Origin: Halalkalibacter hemicellulosilyticusJCM 9152
Lineage (GTDB): Bacteria; Bacillota; Bacilli; Bacillales; Bacillaceae_D
DNA: 64,000 nucleotides
NCBI RefSeq assembly: GCF_000513115.1
Contig: NZ_BAUU01000003.1
Span: 62,001 to 126,000 of the forward strand
Direction: 5' to 3'
Shown here: piece after piece, positions 1 through 13,343 of the stretch
Layout of the letters: every line of letters starts with the position of its first letter
How positions within the stretch are numbered: position 1 is the stretch's first letter
Translations under genes and position numbers: made by a program
The notes under the pieces: model-generated
Databases searched by the model: none
Told to the model about the DNA's origin: nothing
Seen by the model: only the letters and a program-made list of their open reading frames with translations

Positions 1-1
1 G

Positions 2-793
2 CAAAAAGCAGCAGAATTAAATATGGCTGTTGTTGCCCATTGTGAAGAAAACACGTTAATTCATGGTGGAGCTGTACATGAAGGGATTTATTCAAAGGAA
101 AAAGGGTTAAAAGGAATTCCCTCTGTTTGTGAATCTGTACATATTGCCCGAGATGTCCTGTTAGCTGAAGCAGCAGGTGCTCATTATCACGTATGTCATA
201 TTAGCACGAAGGAGTCGGTTCGAGTTGTTCGTGATGCTAAAAAAGCTGGAATTCGTGTGACTGCTGAAGTGACTCCGCACCATCTATTACTTTGTGATGA
301 GGATATTGAAGGAGTGGACCCTAACTATAAAATGAATCCGCCGCTTCGGGGAAAAGAAGATCGTGAAGCGTTGTGGGAAGGATTACTAGATGGAACGATT
401 GATTTTATCGCGACAGATCATGCACCACATTCAGCCGAAGAGAAAGCGCAAGGAATCGAAAAAGCTCCGTTTGGTATTGTTGGTTTAGAAACAGCATTTC
501 CGCTTTTGTTTACAAACTTTGTCCAAACAGGAAAGATTTCTTTGAAGCAATTAGTTGATTGGTTAACGATTAAACCAGCTGAAACGTTCCATTTACCATT
601 CGGGACGTTAAAAGAAGGCTCACTTGCTGATATGACCGTTATTGACCTTGAAACCGAAAAAGAAATTAGTGCGAAGAATTTTTTATCAAAAGGAAAAAAC
701 ACACCGTTTATAGGCTGGACATGTACAGGATGGCCTGAGTATACATTTGTAGGTGGACAACTTGTATTTACGAAAGGAAAGGTGACCTCATGA
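2..793 (+). CDS. pyrC: Dihydroorotase (5' end outside window)
   Basis: Zinc amidohydrolase that cyclises carbamoyl-aspartate to dihydroorotate, step 3 of UMP synthesis. The frame is open from base 2, so only the C-terminal ~263 residues are present and the true start lies upstream. Visible family motifs are VAHCEEN, a CHISTKES metal-ligand region and [10 protein letters not shown], which holds the catalytic Asp. The stop overlaps the carA start (ATGA), as expected for translational coupling in a pyr operon. The end GKVTS is a normal terminus. Gene order pyrC-carA-carB-pyrK-pyrD-pyrF-pyrE is the Bacillus arrangement. The PyrR attenuators known in such operons would lie upstream, out of view. 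Confidence 0.96.
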   Translation, partial: QKAAELNMAVVAHCEENTLIHGGAVHEGIYSKEKGLKGIPSVCESVHIARDVLLAEAAGAHYHVCHISTKESVRVVRDAKKAGIRVTAEVTPHHLLLCDEDIEGVDPNYKMNPPLRGKEDREALWEGLLDGTIDFIATDHAPHSAEEKAQGIEKAPFGIVGLETAFPLLFTNFVQTGKISLKQLVDWLTIKPAETFHLPFGTLKEGSLADMTVIDLETEKEISAKNFLSKGKNTPFIGWTCTGWPEYTFVGGQLVFTKGKVTS

Positions 794-1878
794 AACGTCA
801 ATTGATTTTGGAAGATGGATCTGTGTTTGTAGGTGAAGGCTTTGGAGCGTTGAAAGAATTAAGTGGAGAAGTTGTATTTAATACAGGAATGACAGGGTAT
901 CAAGAGATTTTATCTGATCCGTCTTATTGCGCACAAATTGTGACGATGACGTATCCTCTTATCGGAAATTATGGCATTAATCGTGATGATTTTGAATCGA
1001 TTACGCCTTCCATTAACGGATTAATTGTGAAGGAATATGAGCCTGAGCCAAGTCATTGCCATGAAGAAGAGCCTTTGCATGAATTATTAACTGCAAAGGA
1101 TATTCCGGGACTAGCCGGGATTGATACGCGTAAGTTAACACGTTTGATAAGAGAGCACGGAACGCTAAAAGGAAGAATTTGTTCAATGGAAGTGGATGTA
1201 GCATCTGTTATCAATGAACTAAAGGCTGCTGACTTCCCGCATGATCAAGTTGAACGAGTTTCTACAAAAGATCCATATCATGCCCCAGGTAGAGGAAACC
1301 GTGTTGTATTAGTTGATTTTGGAATGAAGCATGGTATTTTGCAAGAGCTGATCGCTCGTCAATGTGATGTCGTAGTCGTACCGTATAACACAACAGCAGA
1401 AGAAATCATTCGTTTAGGTGCAGATGGTGTGATGCTAAGTAATGGTCCAGGAAATCCGATCGATGTGCCAGAGGCGATAGAAATGATTAAAGAGTTAATT
1501 GGAAACGTACCGATTTTTGGGATTTGTTTAGGTCATCAACTCTTGGCACTCGCAGGTGGTGCTACAACAAGCAAATTACGATTTGGACATAGAGGATCGA
1601 ACCACCCAGTTCGAGATTTAGAAACAGGAAAAATTGCCATTACTGCTCAAAATCATGGTTTTACAGTAGATGTGGATTCATTAGAAGGAACATCATTACA
1701 GTTAACTCATGTAGCAGTAAATGACGGGACTGTAGAGGGAATTAGAGTGAAAAATGCACCGGCATTTAGTGTGCAATATCATCCAGAAGCTTCACCAGGA
1801 CCACATGATGCAAATGACTTATTCGATCAATTTATTTCAATGATGGAAACAGCTAAGAAACGTTCGGTACACGTCTAG
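790..1878 (+). CDS. carA: Carbamoyl-phosphate synthase small (glutaminase) subunit
   Basis: Glutamine amidotransferase subunit that supplies ammonia to CarB for carbamoyl phosphate. The 362 residues match the usual length. The N-terminal CPSase small-chain domain covers about 1-150, followed by a class I GATase domain. The nucleophile is Cys246 in FGICLGHQ, and the His331/Glu333 pair is in YHPEASPG. The pyrC stop overlaps the start. Eighteen bases with a GGGGAGAGG Shine-Dalgarno separate it from carB. In the pyr operon this is the pyrimidine-specific copy (pyrAA in B. subtilis). An arginine-specific paralogue could exist elsewhere in the genome. Confidence 0.97.
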   Translation: MKRQLILEDGSVFVGEGFGALKELSGEVVFNTGMTGYQEILSDPSYCAQIVTMTYPLIGNYGINRDDFESITPSINGLIVKEYEPEPSHCHEEEPLHELLTAKDIPGLAGIDTRKLTRLIREHGTLKGRICSMEVDVASVINELKAADFPHDQVERVSTKDPYHAPGRGNRVVLVDFGMKHGILQELIARQCDVVVVPYNTTAEEIIRLGADGVMLSNGPGNPIDVPEAIEMIKELIGNVPIFGICLGHQLLALAGGATTSKLRFGHRGSNHPVRDLETGKIAITAQNHGFTVDVDSLEGTSLQLTHVAVNDGTVEGIRVKNAPAFSVQYHPEASPGPHDANDLFDQFISMMETAKKRSVHV

Positions 1879-1895
1879 TAGGGGAGAGGACAAAA

Positions 1896-4800
1896 ATGGG
1901 AAAACGTAAAGATATTCAAAAGATACTTGTCATTGGTTCAGGTCCAATTGTCATTGGACAAGCTGCAGAGTTTGATTATGCAGGTACACAAGCTTGTCAA
2001 GCATTGAAAGAAGAAGGGTATGAAGTCGTTCTTATTAATTCAAACCCAGCAACGATTATGACTGATACAACGATGGCTGATCGTGTTTACATTGAGCCAA
2101 TTACGCTAGAATTTGTCAGTAAAATCATACGTAAAGAGCGACCAGATGGTATCGTTGCTACATTAGGTGGACAAACAGGCTTAAATATGGCTATGGAGTT
2201 AGAAGAATCAGGTATTCTAGAACGTTATCAAATCGAATTACTTGGAACAGACCTTGAAGCAATTAAGCAAGCTGAGGATCGAGACTTATTTAGAAGTTTA
2301 ATGCATGAATTAAATCAGCCAGTTCCAGAAAGTGAAATTGTTCATAACCTCGATGAAGCCTTTGCGTTCGTTGAAGAGGTTGGTTATCCAGTTATTATTC
2401 GTCCGGCTTATACGTTAGGTGGAACGGGCGGTGGAATTGCACATGACGAGAAAGAATTCAAAGAAATTGTTTCAAGTGGATTGAAATATAGTCCTGTTAC
2501 ACAATGTTTAGTTGAAAAAAGTATTGCTGGATTTAAAGAAGTTGAATATGAAGTGATGCGTGATGCTAGCGACAATGCCATTGTTGTATGTAATATGGAA
2601 AATATCGATCCAGTAGGTGTTCATACGGGAGACTCGATTGTTGTCGCACCGAGTCAAACGTTAACGGATCGTGATTACCAGCGTTTACGTAATGCATCAT
2701 TAACAATTATTCGTGCACTTGGCATTGAAGGTGGATGTAATGTTCAATTCGCTCATGACGCACATAGTGACCAATATTATATTATTGAAGTAAACCCCAG
2801 GGTCAGCCGTTCATCAGCACTAGCATCAAAAGCAACTGGCTATCCAATTGCGAAGATGGCAGCGAAAATAGCTGTAGGTTATAGCCTGGATGAATTAATG
2901 AATCCTATTACAGGAAAAACGTATGCAAGCTTTGAGCCTGCACTTGATTATGTTGTATCGAAAATTCCGCGCTGGCCATTTGATAAATTCGATTCAGCTA
3001 ATCGTTCATTAGGAACACAAATGAAAGCAACTGGAGAAGTAATGGCCATTGGTCGTAACTTAGAAGAGTCTTTACTCAAGGCTGTGCGTTCGTTAGAAGC
3101 AGGTTATGATCATTTGTTTGATAAAAAAATTACAACGATTGCCTCTCAAGAATTATTGGAACGCATTCCTAAAGCGGACGATGAACGGTTATTTATTTTA
3201 GCGGAGCTATTAAGAAGAGGTGAAACGGTCCAAACGCTTTGTGATTTGACCCAAATTGATCGCTTCTTTATGCAAAAGCTTCATCGAATGATTCAGCTTG
3301 AAATAAAGCTAAAAGATTCAAAAAATGATGTTGACGTATTAAAGCTTGCGAAAGAAAGAGGCTTCTCTGATATAGCGATTGCTCGTCTATGGGATCAAGA
3401 GGAAAAAGACGTGTATAATTTCCGTCAGAAGAACAAGATTGTCCCTGTTTATAAAATGGTCGATACGTGCGCTGCGGAATTTGAATCTGCCACTCCTTAT
3501 TTTTATGGAACCTATGAAGAAGAAAATGAATCTGTGCGTACAGATAAAAAGAGTATTCTCGTATTAGGGTCAGGACCGATTCGTATTGGACAAGGGATTG
3601 AATTTGATTATGCAACTGTTCATACCGTTTGGGCGATAAAAGAAGCAGGATATGAAGCGATTATTATGAATAATAACCCTGAAACGGTATCAACAGATTT
3701 TAGTACTTCAGATAAATTATATTTTGAGCCATTGACGGTTGAAGATGTAATGCATGTCTATGAACAGGAAAAGCCTGAAGGTGTTATTGTTCAATTTGGT
3801 GGTCAAACGGCGATTAACTTAGCCGCTGATTTAGAAGAGCGTGGTGTACCAATTATCGGGACATCATTAGAAAGTATGGATCGTGCTGAGGATCGTGATA
3901 AATTCGAACAAACATTATTATCGCTTGATATACCGCAACCACTTGGTCGAACAGCAACTTCGGTTGAAGGGGCAGTTGAAATTGCGAGTGACATTGGCTA
4001 TCCTGTTCTTGTTCGCCCTTCATATGTTTTAGGTGGACGTGCTATGGAAATTGTTTATAAAGAAGAAGAGCTATTAAATTACATGACAAATGCTGTTAAT
4101 GTTAATCCGAAGCACCCGGTTCTTGTCGATCGTTACTTAACAGGGAAAGAGCTTGAAGTAGATGCCATTTCAGATGGAGAAAATGTCTTTATTCCAGGGA
4201 TTATGGAGCATATTGAGCGTGCAGGGGTACACTCAGGAGATTCAATTGCTGTTTATCCACCACAAACCGTTCCTGAGCATTTAAAACAAAAATTAATTGA
4301 CCGAACCATCTCTATTGCAAGAGGGTTAAAGATCATCGGTTTGTTAAATATTCAATTTGTTTGGCATCAAGATGAAGTATACGTACTTGAAGTTAATCCA
4401 CGTTCAAGCCGTACGGTTCCATTTTTGAGTAAAATTACCGGAGTGCCAATGGCGAATATTGCTACAAAAGCAATGCTTGGTAAGACGTTACCTGAGCTTG
4501 GTTATGAGACGGGATATCAGGAAGAGGCAAAAGAAGTATCGGTAAAGGTGCCAGTCTTTTCATTTGCGAAGCTAAGAAGAGTTGATATTACACTTGGTCC
4601 AGAAATGAAATCGACTGGAGAAGTTATGGGGAGAGATCATACGCTAGAGAAGGCTTTGTATAAAGGCTTAGTTGCTTCTGGTATGCAAATTCCGACTCAC
4701 GGCTCTGTTCTGTTTACAGTAGCGGATAAAGACAAAGAAGAAGCTTTAGAGCTTGTAGAGCGTTTCCATGGATTAGGATTTGATATTATGGCAACGGCTG

Positions 4801-5087
4801 GTACAGCACAATTTATTCAGGAAGCACATATTCCTGTCACAGTAGTGAATAAGATTGGTGAGGAAAAACCACATTTATTAGATGTGATTCAACAAGGACA
4901 AGCACAATTTGTGATTAATACATTAACGAGAGGAAAGCAGCCAGCTCGAGATGGCTTCCGCATTCGACGTGAAGCAGTCGAGAATGGTGTCGTATGTTTG
5001 ACATCAATGGATACTGCAGAAGCATTGTTAAGAGTACTTGAATCGATCACGTTTTCTTCGGAGCATATGCCAGAGTTAAAGCTTTAG
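1896..5087 (+). CDS. carB: Carbamoyl-phosphate synthase large subunit
   Basis: Makes carbamoyl phosphate from bicarbonate, two ATP and ammonia passed from CarA. At 1063 residues it has the normal duplicated architecture: an N-terminal ATP-grasp half (about 1-400, [20 protein letters not shown]), an oligomerisation segment, a second ATP-grasp half (about 550-930, opening with [19 protein letters not shown]) and a C-terminal MGS-like allosteric domain (about 931-1063). No frame damage is seen over 3.2 kb. It lies inside the pyr operon between carA and pyrK. The B. subtilis name is pyrAB. Confidence 0.98.
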   Translation: MGKRKDIQKILVIGSGPIVIGQAAEFDYAGTQACQALKEEGYEVVLINSNPATIMTDTTMADRVYIEPITLEFVSKIIRKERPDGIVATLGGQTGLNMAMELEESGILERYQIELLGTDLEAIKQAEDRDLFRSLMHELNQPVPESEIVHNLDEAFAFVEEVGYPVIIRPAYTLGGTGGGIAHDEKEFKEIVSSGLKYSPVTQCLVEKSIAGFKEVEYEVMRDASDNAIVVCNMENIDPVGVHTGDSIVVAPSQTLTDRDYQRLRNASLTIIRALGIEGGCNVQFAHDAHSDQYYIIEVNPRVSRSSALASKATGYPIAKMAAKIAVGYSLDELMNPITGKTYASFEPALDYVVSKIPRWPFDKFDSANRSLGTQMKATGEVMAIGRNLEESLLKAVRSLEAGYDHLFDKKITTIASQELLERIPKADDERLFILAELLRRGETVQTLCDLTQIDRFFMQKLHRMIQLEIKLKDSKNDVDVLKLAKERGFSDIAIARLWDQEEKDVYNFRQKNKIVPVYKMVDTCAAEFESATPYFYGTYEEENESVRTDKKSILVLGSGPIRIGQGIEFDYATVHTVWAIKEAGYEAIIMNNNPETVSTDFSTSDKLYFEPLTVEDVMHVYEQEKPEGVIVQFGGQTAINLAADLEERGVPIIGTSLESMDRAEDRDKFEQTLLSLDIPQPLGRTATSVEGAVEIASDIGYPVLVRPSYVLGGRAMEIVYKEEELLNYMTNAVNVNPKHPVLVDRYLTGKELEVDAISDGENVFIPGIMEHIERAGVHSGDSIAVYPPQTVPEHLKQKLIDRTISIARGLKIIGLLNIQFVWHQDEVYVLEVNPRSSRTVPFLSKITGVPMANIATKAMLGKTLPELGYETGYQEEAKEVSVKVPVFSFAKLRRVDITLGPEMKSTGEVMGRDHTLEKALYKGLVASGMQIPTHGSVLFTVADKDKEEALELVERFHGLGFDIMATAGTAQFIQEAHIPVTVVNKIGEEKPHLLDVIQQGQAQFVINTLTRGKQPARDGFRIRREAVENGVVCLTSMDTAEALLRVLESITFSSEHMPELKL

Positions 5088-5106
5088 AAAAGGAGTGGGG
5101 GGACTT

Positions 5107-7508
<2,402 letters not shown>

Positions 7509-7512
<4 letters not shown>

Positions 7513-8141
7513 AGGAAATTATTGCCAAACATTTATTAACGATCGAAGCGGTTCATTTGCAGCCGAATGAGCCTTTTACATGGACATCGGGCATTAAATC
7601 CCCTATTTATTGTGATAATCGATTAACCCTTTCTTATCCTTCTGTTAGAAAAGATATTATTAAAGGCTTTGTCGAATTATATAACGAGCACATTAAAAAG
7701 GCAGATGTGATTGCGGGTACAGCCACCGCAGGTATTCCTCATGCTGCTCTTTTAGCAGATGCTCTAGAGTTGCCAATGGCCTACGTACGAGGCAGTGCAA
7801 AAGGCCATGGAAAGCAAAATCAAATTGAGGGCAAGGTAGAACGTGGGCAGAAGGTTGTTCTAGTTGAAGATTTAATCTCTACTGGTGGCAGTGTCGTAAA
7901 AGCGGCTGAAGCATTAAGGGAAGCTGGTGCTGAGGTTGTAGCTGTTGTAGCAATCTTTACATATGAATTCCAAAAAGCAGTAGAGACGATGAAGGATGCG
8001 AACATTCCTACTTATATTTTGACTAATTATTCGACATTGGTTGAGGTCGCTAGTCAAAATGGGTATATTCACAAAGACGATGTTACTAAATTAAGCAAAT
8101 GGAGAAACGATCCTCAATCAATTGAATGGCTGGAGCAATAA
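7509..8141 (+). CDS. pyrE: Orotate phosphoribosyltransferase
   Basis: Joins orotate to PRPP to make OMP. ATG 7509 was chosen because GGGAGG at 7497-7502 precedes it by six bases and it forms an ATGA overlap with the pyrF stop; an upstream ATG at 7494 lacks a Shine-Dalgarno. The product has 210 residues. The PRPP-binding signature is [13 protein letters not shown] at about 116-128. This is the last gene of the pyr operon. No textbook terminator follows directly; the next 450 bases are repeat-rich. Confidence 0.96.
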
Positions 8142-8334
8142 TAGAAGGTTTAGTTAACTAAGGATGAGCATTGTAGAGGGTGGGACAAACCCCTCCTCTG
8201 AAATGAAAAGTTAGTGAAATTTTTTTGAGCCTCTTCCGCATTATTTCTACGGAAATATGTAGATGCAACAGGTTCGTTCCTTTGCGCAGGAGGTGCCGAG
8301 CTTGAAAAAATTTTTCTAGTAACTCAAGGAAGAG

Positions 8335-8418
8335 TAATGGCTTCGCTCGTTGCGGCTTGCTATGAGAAACAGACTCATTTCAAGGCTTTCAAAATCGGGC
8401 AACGGCTACGCGCATTAC
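8335..8418 (+). repeat. Family C two-helix palindromic repeat, copy C1
   Basis: The outer arms GTAATG...GTTGC (8335-8353) and GCAAC...CATTAC (8399-8418) pair around an internal loop with GGCTTCGCTCG on the left and GGCTACGCG on the right. An inner stem pairs CTTG..ATGAG (8356-8366) with CTCAT..CAAG (8374-8384). It resembles copies at 51256-51340 (close) and 39247-39331 (divergent, with compensatory changes). The shared sequence with the 51-kb copy extends upstream from about 8311 and downstream through the B hairpin. Confidence 0.8.
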
Positions 8419-8421
8419 TTA

Positions 8422-8464
8422 AAGGCCACTGAAAAAGTGCGATTTTCACTTTTTCAGTGGCCTT
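8422..8464. repeat. Family B hairpin B1
   Basis: Near-perfect inverted repeat AAGGCCACTGAAAAAGTG / CACTTTTTCAGTGGCCTT around a short CGATTTT loop. It may act as a terminator. Similar hairpins lie at 26109, 29984, 39195, 46557 and 51343. Confidence 0.85.
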
Positions 8465-8598
8465 CCTCTATTTCCCGCAGAAGTCGAGTGACTTCCGCTC
8501 CATTTCACTTATGCGTTATTTTGAATGAAGCTCCACTTCAGAATAACTTAAAACCTTTGTAACGGCTCCGTACAACGCTTATAAGAAAAGATTCTATC

Positions 8599-10305
8599 TC
8601 ATTTTCTCAATGAACGTACGAGATCTTCGTCTGGTGTAACAAATAAGGTCGTTTGTTGTTCATAAATGACAAAGCCGGGCTTTGCCCCGTTAGGTTTTTT
8701 GACGTGACGGATTTTCGTATAGTCAACTGGGACGGAGCTTGACTGTCGAGCTTTACTAAAATAGGCTGCAACGGTCGCGGCTTCAAGTAATGTTTGTTCA
8801 TCAGGCTCCGTACTTCGAATGACAACATGTGATCCGGGAATATCTTTTGTATGTAACCAAATTTCATCTTGACGTGAAAATCGCATCGTCACATATTCAT
8901 TTTGCTTATTATTCTTGCCGACATAGAAGTTAATGCCAGAAGTTGATCGATATGCTTCAATTTGAGGCTTTATTTCTTTCTTCTTCTTTTTCGATTGTTG
9001 TCTACGTCGAATATAGCCTTCTTCGATTAATTCTTCTCTTATTTCCTCAATATCTTTTGGCGATGCACTCTCCATTTGCTGAATGAGCTGTTCGAAATAA
9101 ACCATTTCTTCATTGCTTTTCTCTATTTGCTCTTGCACGACTTTGACTGAGTTCTTTGCTTTGTTATAACGTTTAAAATAGGCTTGGGCATTTTCTGCTC
9201 CAGTCTTTTTGGGGTCAAGTTGAATGGTAATGGTTCGCCCGTATTCATCATAGTAGTCAACCACATCAATTGACTTGCTTCCTCGTGTAATCGCGTGAAT
9301 ATTGGCTGTAATGAGCTCACCAAGCTTTTGATATTCTTGTGCTTGGTCAGCTTGAATTAACGTTTTTTCAAGCTTTTTGATTTTTTTCTTGTTTTTTTGC
9401 CACTCGTTTTTCATGAATCGTTCTAAATCATGAGCCTGTTGCTTCACTCGATCTCGTTCAGCTTTTCCATAGAAAAAACGGTCAAGAAGCTCACTGATCG
9501 ATTTAAATTGTTTTCTGTCTCCTTGCAAGTGTGTGAGGTGGATAAGCGAGAACGTTTCTTTTTCAGTTACAATCATTTCAGGCTCGTAGGAATGAGACTT
9601 GAGCTTGGCTATGATATAAGAAAAAGCTTCTATGATTGAATGCTTATTTACCATTGGCCCTGCTAGATGAATAATTTCTTTAGCTAGCTGTGGGGAGAGT
9701 CCTGCAAGCTTGTGAACGAGCTGATTGTCAAGCTTACCGGAATTGAAATCTAATAATTGTAATAAGCGTTCTTCATCTATTATCAGTGGATTTTCTTTAT
9801 TTTGTTCAGGTGGCCTAGTATACAGCTGACCCGGAAGGACTGTTCGAATGCTACTTTGTGACAGACCAACATGTTTAATACTGTCAAGAATCATCCCTGT
9901 TTCCGTATCAACTAAACTAACATTACTATGGCGTCCCATTATTTCAATGTAAAGCTTCTTTTGTGTCTCATCGCCAATCTCGTCTTTATGTCGAATGGTA
10001 AAGACAATCACTCTCTCCATATCTAATTGTTCAATTTGCTCAACGACAGCGCCTTCTAAATGCTTCCGCAATAGCATACAAAACATCGGTGGTTCTGCCG
10101 GGTTATCGTATTTTTCATTTGTTAAATGAATACGGGCGAAGCTAGCGTTAACAGAAATGAGTAATTGATAATTTTTGCGGTTCGCTCGTATAGTAAAAAC
10201 TAATTCTGTTTTATATGGTTGGTGTATTTTTGATATACGACCAGAGGTTAATTGTGAGCTTAATTCATGCGTCACAGCTCGTGTCATAAATCCATCGAAT
10301 GACAT
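8599..10305 (-). CDS. rqcH: NFACT-family ribosome quality control protein RqcH (YloA/FbpA)
   Basis: 568-residue NFACT protein. Bacterial RqcH binds 50S subunits carrying stalled nascent chains and recruits tRNA-Ala to add C-terminal alanine tails that mark the chain for [11 protein letters not shown]. Order: NFACT-N (opening MSFDGFMTRAVTHEL, with NPAEPPMFCMLLRKHLEG), HhH region, a lysine-rich coiled coil (about 280-430) and the C-terminal NFACT-R domain (IWLHTKDIPGSHVVIRS, then YTKIRHVKKPNGAKPGFV). The start was chosen at 10305, eight bases after AAAGGG; an in-frame GTG three codons upstream is less likely. It is transcribed against its neighbours, as yloA is in B. subtilis. Older names describe it as a fibronectin-binding protein. 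Confidence 0.93.
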   Translation of the reverse strand: MSFDGFMTRAVTHELSSQLTSGRISKIHQPYKTELVFTIRANRKNYQLLISVNASFARIHLTNEKYDNPAEPPMFCMLLRKHLEGAVVEQIEQLDMERVIVFTIRHKDEIGDETQKKLYIEIMGRHSNVSLVDTETGMILDSIKHVGLSQSSIRTVLPGQLYTRPPEQNKENPLIIDEERLLQLLDFNSGKLDNQLVHKLAGLSPQLAKEIIHLAGPMVNKHSIIEAFSYIIAKLKSHSYEPEMIVTEKETFSLIHLTHLQGDRKQFKSISELLDRFFYGKAERDRVKQQAHDLERFMKNEWQKNKKKIKKLEKTLIQADQAQEYQKLGELITANIHAITRGSKSIDVVDYYDEYGRTITIQLDPKKTGAENAQAYFKRYNKAKNSVKVVQEQIEKSNEEMVYFEQLIQQMESASPKDIEEIREELIEEGYIRRRQQSKKKKKEIKPQIEAYRSTSGINFYVGKNNKQNEYVTMRFSRQDEIWLHTKDIPGSHVVIRSTEPDEQTLLEAATVAAYFSKARQSSSVPVDYTKIRHVKKPNGAKPGFVIYEQQTTLFVTPDEDLVRSLRK

Positions 10306-10459
10306 GTTGTTCACCCTTTCTCTGTAACAAGTAAAGATTGATCACATTTACATTGTACATTTCCTTAGTATAGCATGTTTTGCTTGTCTACTGAATAAAA
10401 TGGCTTGTATACGTAATGAAAATAAGCCAAGTGCTGGAGAAGGAGATGAGCTAGAGATT

Positions 10460-13165
10460 GTGGAATGGCATACGTTAAATGAAAAAGAGCTAGCAAGTTT
10501 TGTACGTTCACCAATCAATCATGGTCTGAGTGAAGCAGAGGCAGAAAAAAGACTAAAAGCAATAGGTCCGAATACACTAAAGCAAGAGAAAAAGACTTCT
10601 TCACTATCGGTGTTTACGAATCAATTTAAAGATTTTATGGTGATTGTTTTATTAGTTGCAACGATTATTTCAGCATTATTAGGTGAATTTATTGATGCAA
10701 TTACGATTTTAATCATTGTGCTATTAAATGGGATCTTAGGCTTTGTACAAGAGAGAAAGGCAGAGAAGTCATTAGATGCTTTAAAGGAGTTATCTGCTCC
10801 ACAAATGTATGTAAAACGAGATGGAGTGTGGAAGCTAATCCCTTCTAGGTTGGTTGTGCCAGGTGATATTGTGAAGCTCGCAAGTGGAGATCGTGTTGGA
10901 GCAGACATTCGTATTATTGAGGCATCAGGGTTAAAGATAGAGGAGTCATCACTGACAGGTGAATCTGTGCCTGTCGATAAAAAGGCACAGTTAATAAACG
11001 AACAAGACGTTGAAATAGCTGAAATGACTAATATGGCATTTATGGGTACATTGATTACTCAAGGAAGTGCGGTCGGAGTAGTCGTTGCAACAGGTATGAA
11101 AACAGAAATGGGAAAAATCGCTCACTTACTCCAATCAACCGAAACGTTAATGACCCCATTACAGCTTAAGCTTGAGCAACTCGGAAAAATATTAATTATC
11201 GTCGCACTCTTTCTCACCGCGCTCGTTGTTTTGATAGGGGTTTGGCAAGGGCATGAAGTGTATACAATGATACTGTCAGGAGTATCGTTGGCGGTTGCTG
11301 CGATACCTGAGGGTTTACCAGCAATTGTAACGGTTGTTCTTGCGTTAGGCGTGCAACGGATGATCAAACAAAAGGCTATCGTACGAAAGTTACCTGCTGT
11401 TGAAACACTCGGCTGTGCGTCGATCATTTGTTCAGATAAAACTGGAACATTGACCCAGAACAAAATGACGGTTACGGATCTATGGAGTGGCGGCAACTAT
11501 TGGAATGTTGATGGGGGTGGGTATGAACCAAAAGGGAAATTTATGCATGAGGGTAGAATTGTAGATGTCAACAAGGAACAGCAGCTACAACAGTTAGTGA
11601 GTTATGGAATGTTATGTAACAATGCCACAATAATGAAGCGGGAACGAAGAGTAGGTATGATGAGAAAGAAAGTAGACGATTATGTGTTAAATGGTGATCC
11701 AACAGAAGGTGCCCTTATTGTGACTGCACAAAAAGCAGGGTATAGTCATAAAGGACTACAAGTTCCTTATCAAAGGCTTAAAGAATTTCCGTTTGATTCG
11801 ACAAGAAAAATGATGTCTGTTATTGTGAAGGATCAAAATGGAAGGCGATATGTTATTACGAAAGGTGCTCCAGATGTGATTTTTGAGCAATGTACAAAAG
11901 TTATTTACGGATCTCAGGAAGAAGCGTTCACATCCAAACGAAAAAGAGAAGCAGAGAATGTTATTGTCCAAATGGCTCAAAAAGCACTTCGTACGATAGC
12001 CATCGCGTATCGTCCCCTTGGAAAAAACGAAAAGTGTGATGTAGATCAACAAGCTGAGTGTGGATTAACATTAGTCGGAATACAGGGCATGATTGATCCT
12101 CCACGTCCAGAAGTGGAGCGTGCAATAAAGGAGTGTCATCAAGCCGGGATTAAAACAGTGATGATTACAGGTGATCATCAAGAAACAGCCATTGCAATTG
12201 CAAAAAAGCTAGGGATTTACAAGGGTCATAGTAGAAGTCTTATTGGGAGAGAGCTTTCACATCTCTCTGTTTCTGAACTCGAAGCTAATGTAGAAGATAT
12301 AGCCGTTTATGCACGTGTTTCACCTGAACATAAGCTTAAAATTGTACGGGCACTGCAAGCGAGAGGACATATTGTTGCGATGACCGGAGATGGAGTAAAT
12401 GATGCACCAGCCATTAAAGCAGCTAATATTGGTATTTCAATGGGGATAACTGGTACAGATGTTGCAAAAGAAGCATCCTCGCTTATTTTGAGTGATGATA
12501 ATTTTGCGACAATAAAAGCCGCTATAAAAGAAGGGCGTAATATTTACGAGAACATTCGTAAATTTATTCGTTATATGCTTGCATCGAATGTTGGAGAAAT
12601 ATTAGTGATGTTATTTGCGATGATGTTAGGTATGCCGTTACCTTTAGTAGCTATCCAGATTTTATGGATTAATTTAGTTACAGATGGGCTTCCTGCGATG
12701 GCATTAGGGATGGACCAAGCAGAAGGAGATGTCATGAAAAGGCCACCACGAAAACCGAACGAGGGTGTGTTTGCTCGTGGTTTAACGTGGAAAATTCTTA
12801 GTCGTGGCTTTATGATTGGTGTTGTTACACTAGCTGCATTTTGGCTGACACTCCAAAATGACCCGGCTGATTTAATAAAAGCACAGACTGTTGCATTTGT
12901 AACACTTGTTATGGCTCAACTCATTCATGTTTTTGATTGTCGGAGTGAATATTCGGTTTATCATCGTAACCCATTTGAAAATAAATACTTACTAGTTGCC
13001 GTGGCCATTTCAGTTCTGCTAATGCTGATTGTCATCTATTATCCGCCATTACAGACTATTTTTCATACGGTCTCATTATCTGCAAGAGAATGGTTGTTAA
13101 TAATTGGTTCTGCTTCCATTCCGACCGTTGTATTAGGTGGGTTTCGTTTAATGAAAGGCTCATGA
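10460..13165 (+). CDS. P-type calcium-transporting ATPase (YloB-like)
   Basis: P2A-type cation ATPase that probably exports Ca2+ across the membrane. The phosphorylation motif CSDKTGTLTQNKMTV and the hinge MVAMTGDGVNDAPAI type motif (as AMTGDGVNDAPAIKAA) are present, along with TGES in the actuator domain, PEGLPAIV in TM4, and the C-terminal cation-ATPase domain with FDCRSEYSV. The GTG at 10460 gives about 901 aa, close to B. subtilis YloB. It aligns with that N-terminus from memory and follows GGAGAAGGAG at a rather long spacing. An upstream in-frame ATG at 10400 would add 20 residues but has no Shine-Dalgarno. Confidence 0.9.
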   Translation: MEWHTLNEKELASFVRSPINHGLSEAEAEKRLKAIGPNTLKQEKKTSSLSVFTNQFKDFMVIVLLVATIISALLGEFIDAITILIIVLLNGILGFVQERKAEKSLDALKELSAPQMYVKRDGVWKLIPSRLVVPGDIVKLASGDRVGADIRIIEASGLKIEESSLTGESVPVDKKAQLINEQDVEIAEMTNMAFMGTLITQGSAVGVVVATGMKTEMGKIAHLLQSTETLMTPLQLKLEQLGKILIIVALFLTALVVLIGVWQGHEVYTMILSGVSLAVAAIPEGLPAIVTVVLALGVQRMIKQKAIVRKLPAVETLGCASIICSDKTGTLTQNKMTVTDLWSGGNYWNVDGGGYEPKGKFMHEGRIVDVNKEQQLQQLVSYGMLCNNATIMKRERRVGMMRKKVDDYVLNGDPTEGALIVTAQKAGYSHKGLQVPYQRLKEFPFDSTRKMMSVIVKDQNGRRYVITKGAPDVIFEQCTKVIYGSQEEAFTSKRKREAENVIVQMAQKALRTIAIAYRPLGKNEKCDVDQQAECGLTLVGIQGMIDPPRPEVERAIKECHQAGIKTVMITGDHQETAIAIAKKLGIYKGHSRSLIGRELSHLSVSELEANVEDIAVYARVSPEHKLKIVRALQARGHIVAMTGDGVNDAPAIKAANIGISMGITGTDVAKEASSLILSDDNFATIKAAIKEGRNIYENIRKFIRYMLASNVGEILVMLFAMMLGMPLPLVAIQILWINLVTDGLPAMALGMDQAEGDVMKRPPRKPNEGVFARGLTWKILSRGFMIGVVTLAAFWLTLQNDPADLIKAQTVAFVTLVMAQLIHVFDCRSEYSVYHRNPFENKYLLVAVAISVLLMLIVIYYPPLQTIFHTVSLSAREWLLIIGSASIPTVVLGGFRLMKGS

Positions 13166-13218
13166 CGGTGAAAATTGCACATTGACCTTCATTTCGATAT
13201 AGTTAAATGAACACATCT

Positions 13219-13258
13219 AGGTCCATTTACGAGCATGTTTCTTGTGAATGGACCTTTC
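13219..13258 (+). terminator. Terminator-like hairpin after the P-type ATPase
   Basis: Nine-base arms AGGTCCATT and AATGGACCT, with a 19-base loop, are followed by TTCAT. The weak T-tract lowers confidence. Confidence 0.55.
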
Positions 13259-13343
13259 ATATCGTAATACTAATGAAGGAATATCGTTAAATGCCTTGTT
13301 GAATGTTGTTGTTTTCGTTAGAATATCAATTGGATGTGATCAT

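Larger units (their letters stand above)
8142..8598. other. Gene-free, repeat-rich spacer after the pyr operon
   Basis: This 457-base stretch between convergent pyrE and rqcH holds no credible gene. It contains a GAGGGTGGGACAAAC fragment near 8176 resembling the end of repeat family A, a family C element (8335-8418), a family B hairpin (about 8422-8464), and a smaller inverted repeat GAAGTC-GAGT-GACTTC near 8480. The part between about 8200 and 8310 and the tail 8505-8590 show nothing I can assign. Confidence 0.7.

Noticed and set aside
8350-8562. 70-aa plus-strand ORF
   Set aside because: Lies within repeats C1 and B1; no ribosome-binding site.
11122-11496. Long reverse-strand frames inside the ATPase and other genes
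   Set aside because: Shadows of real genes on the other strand with no start signals.
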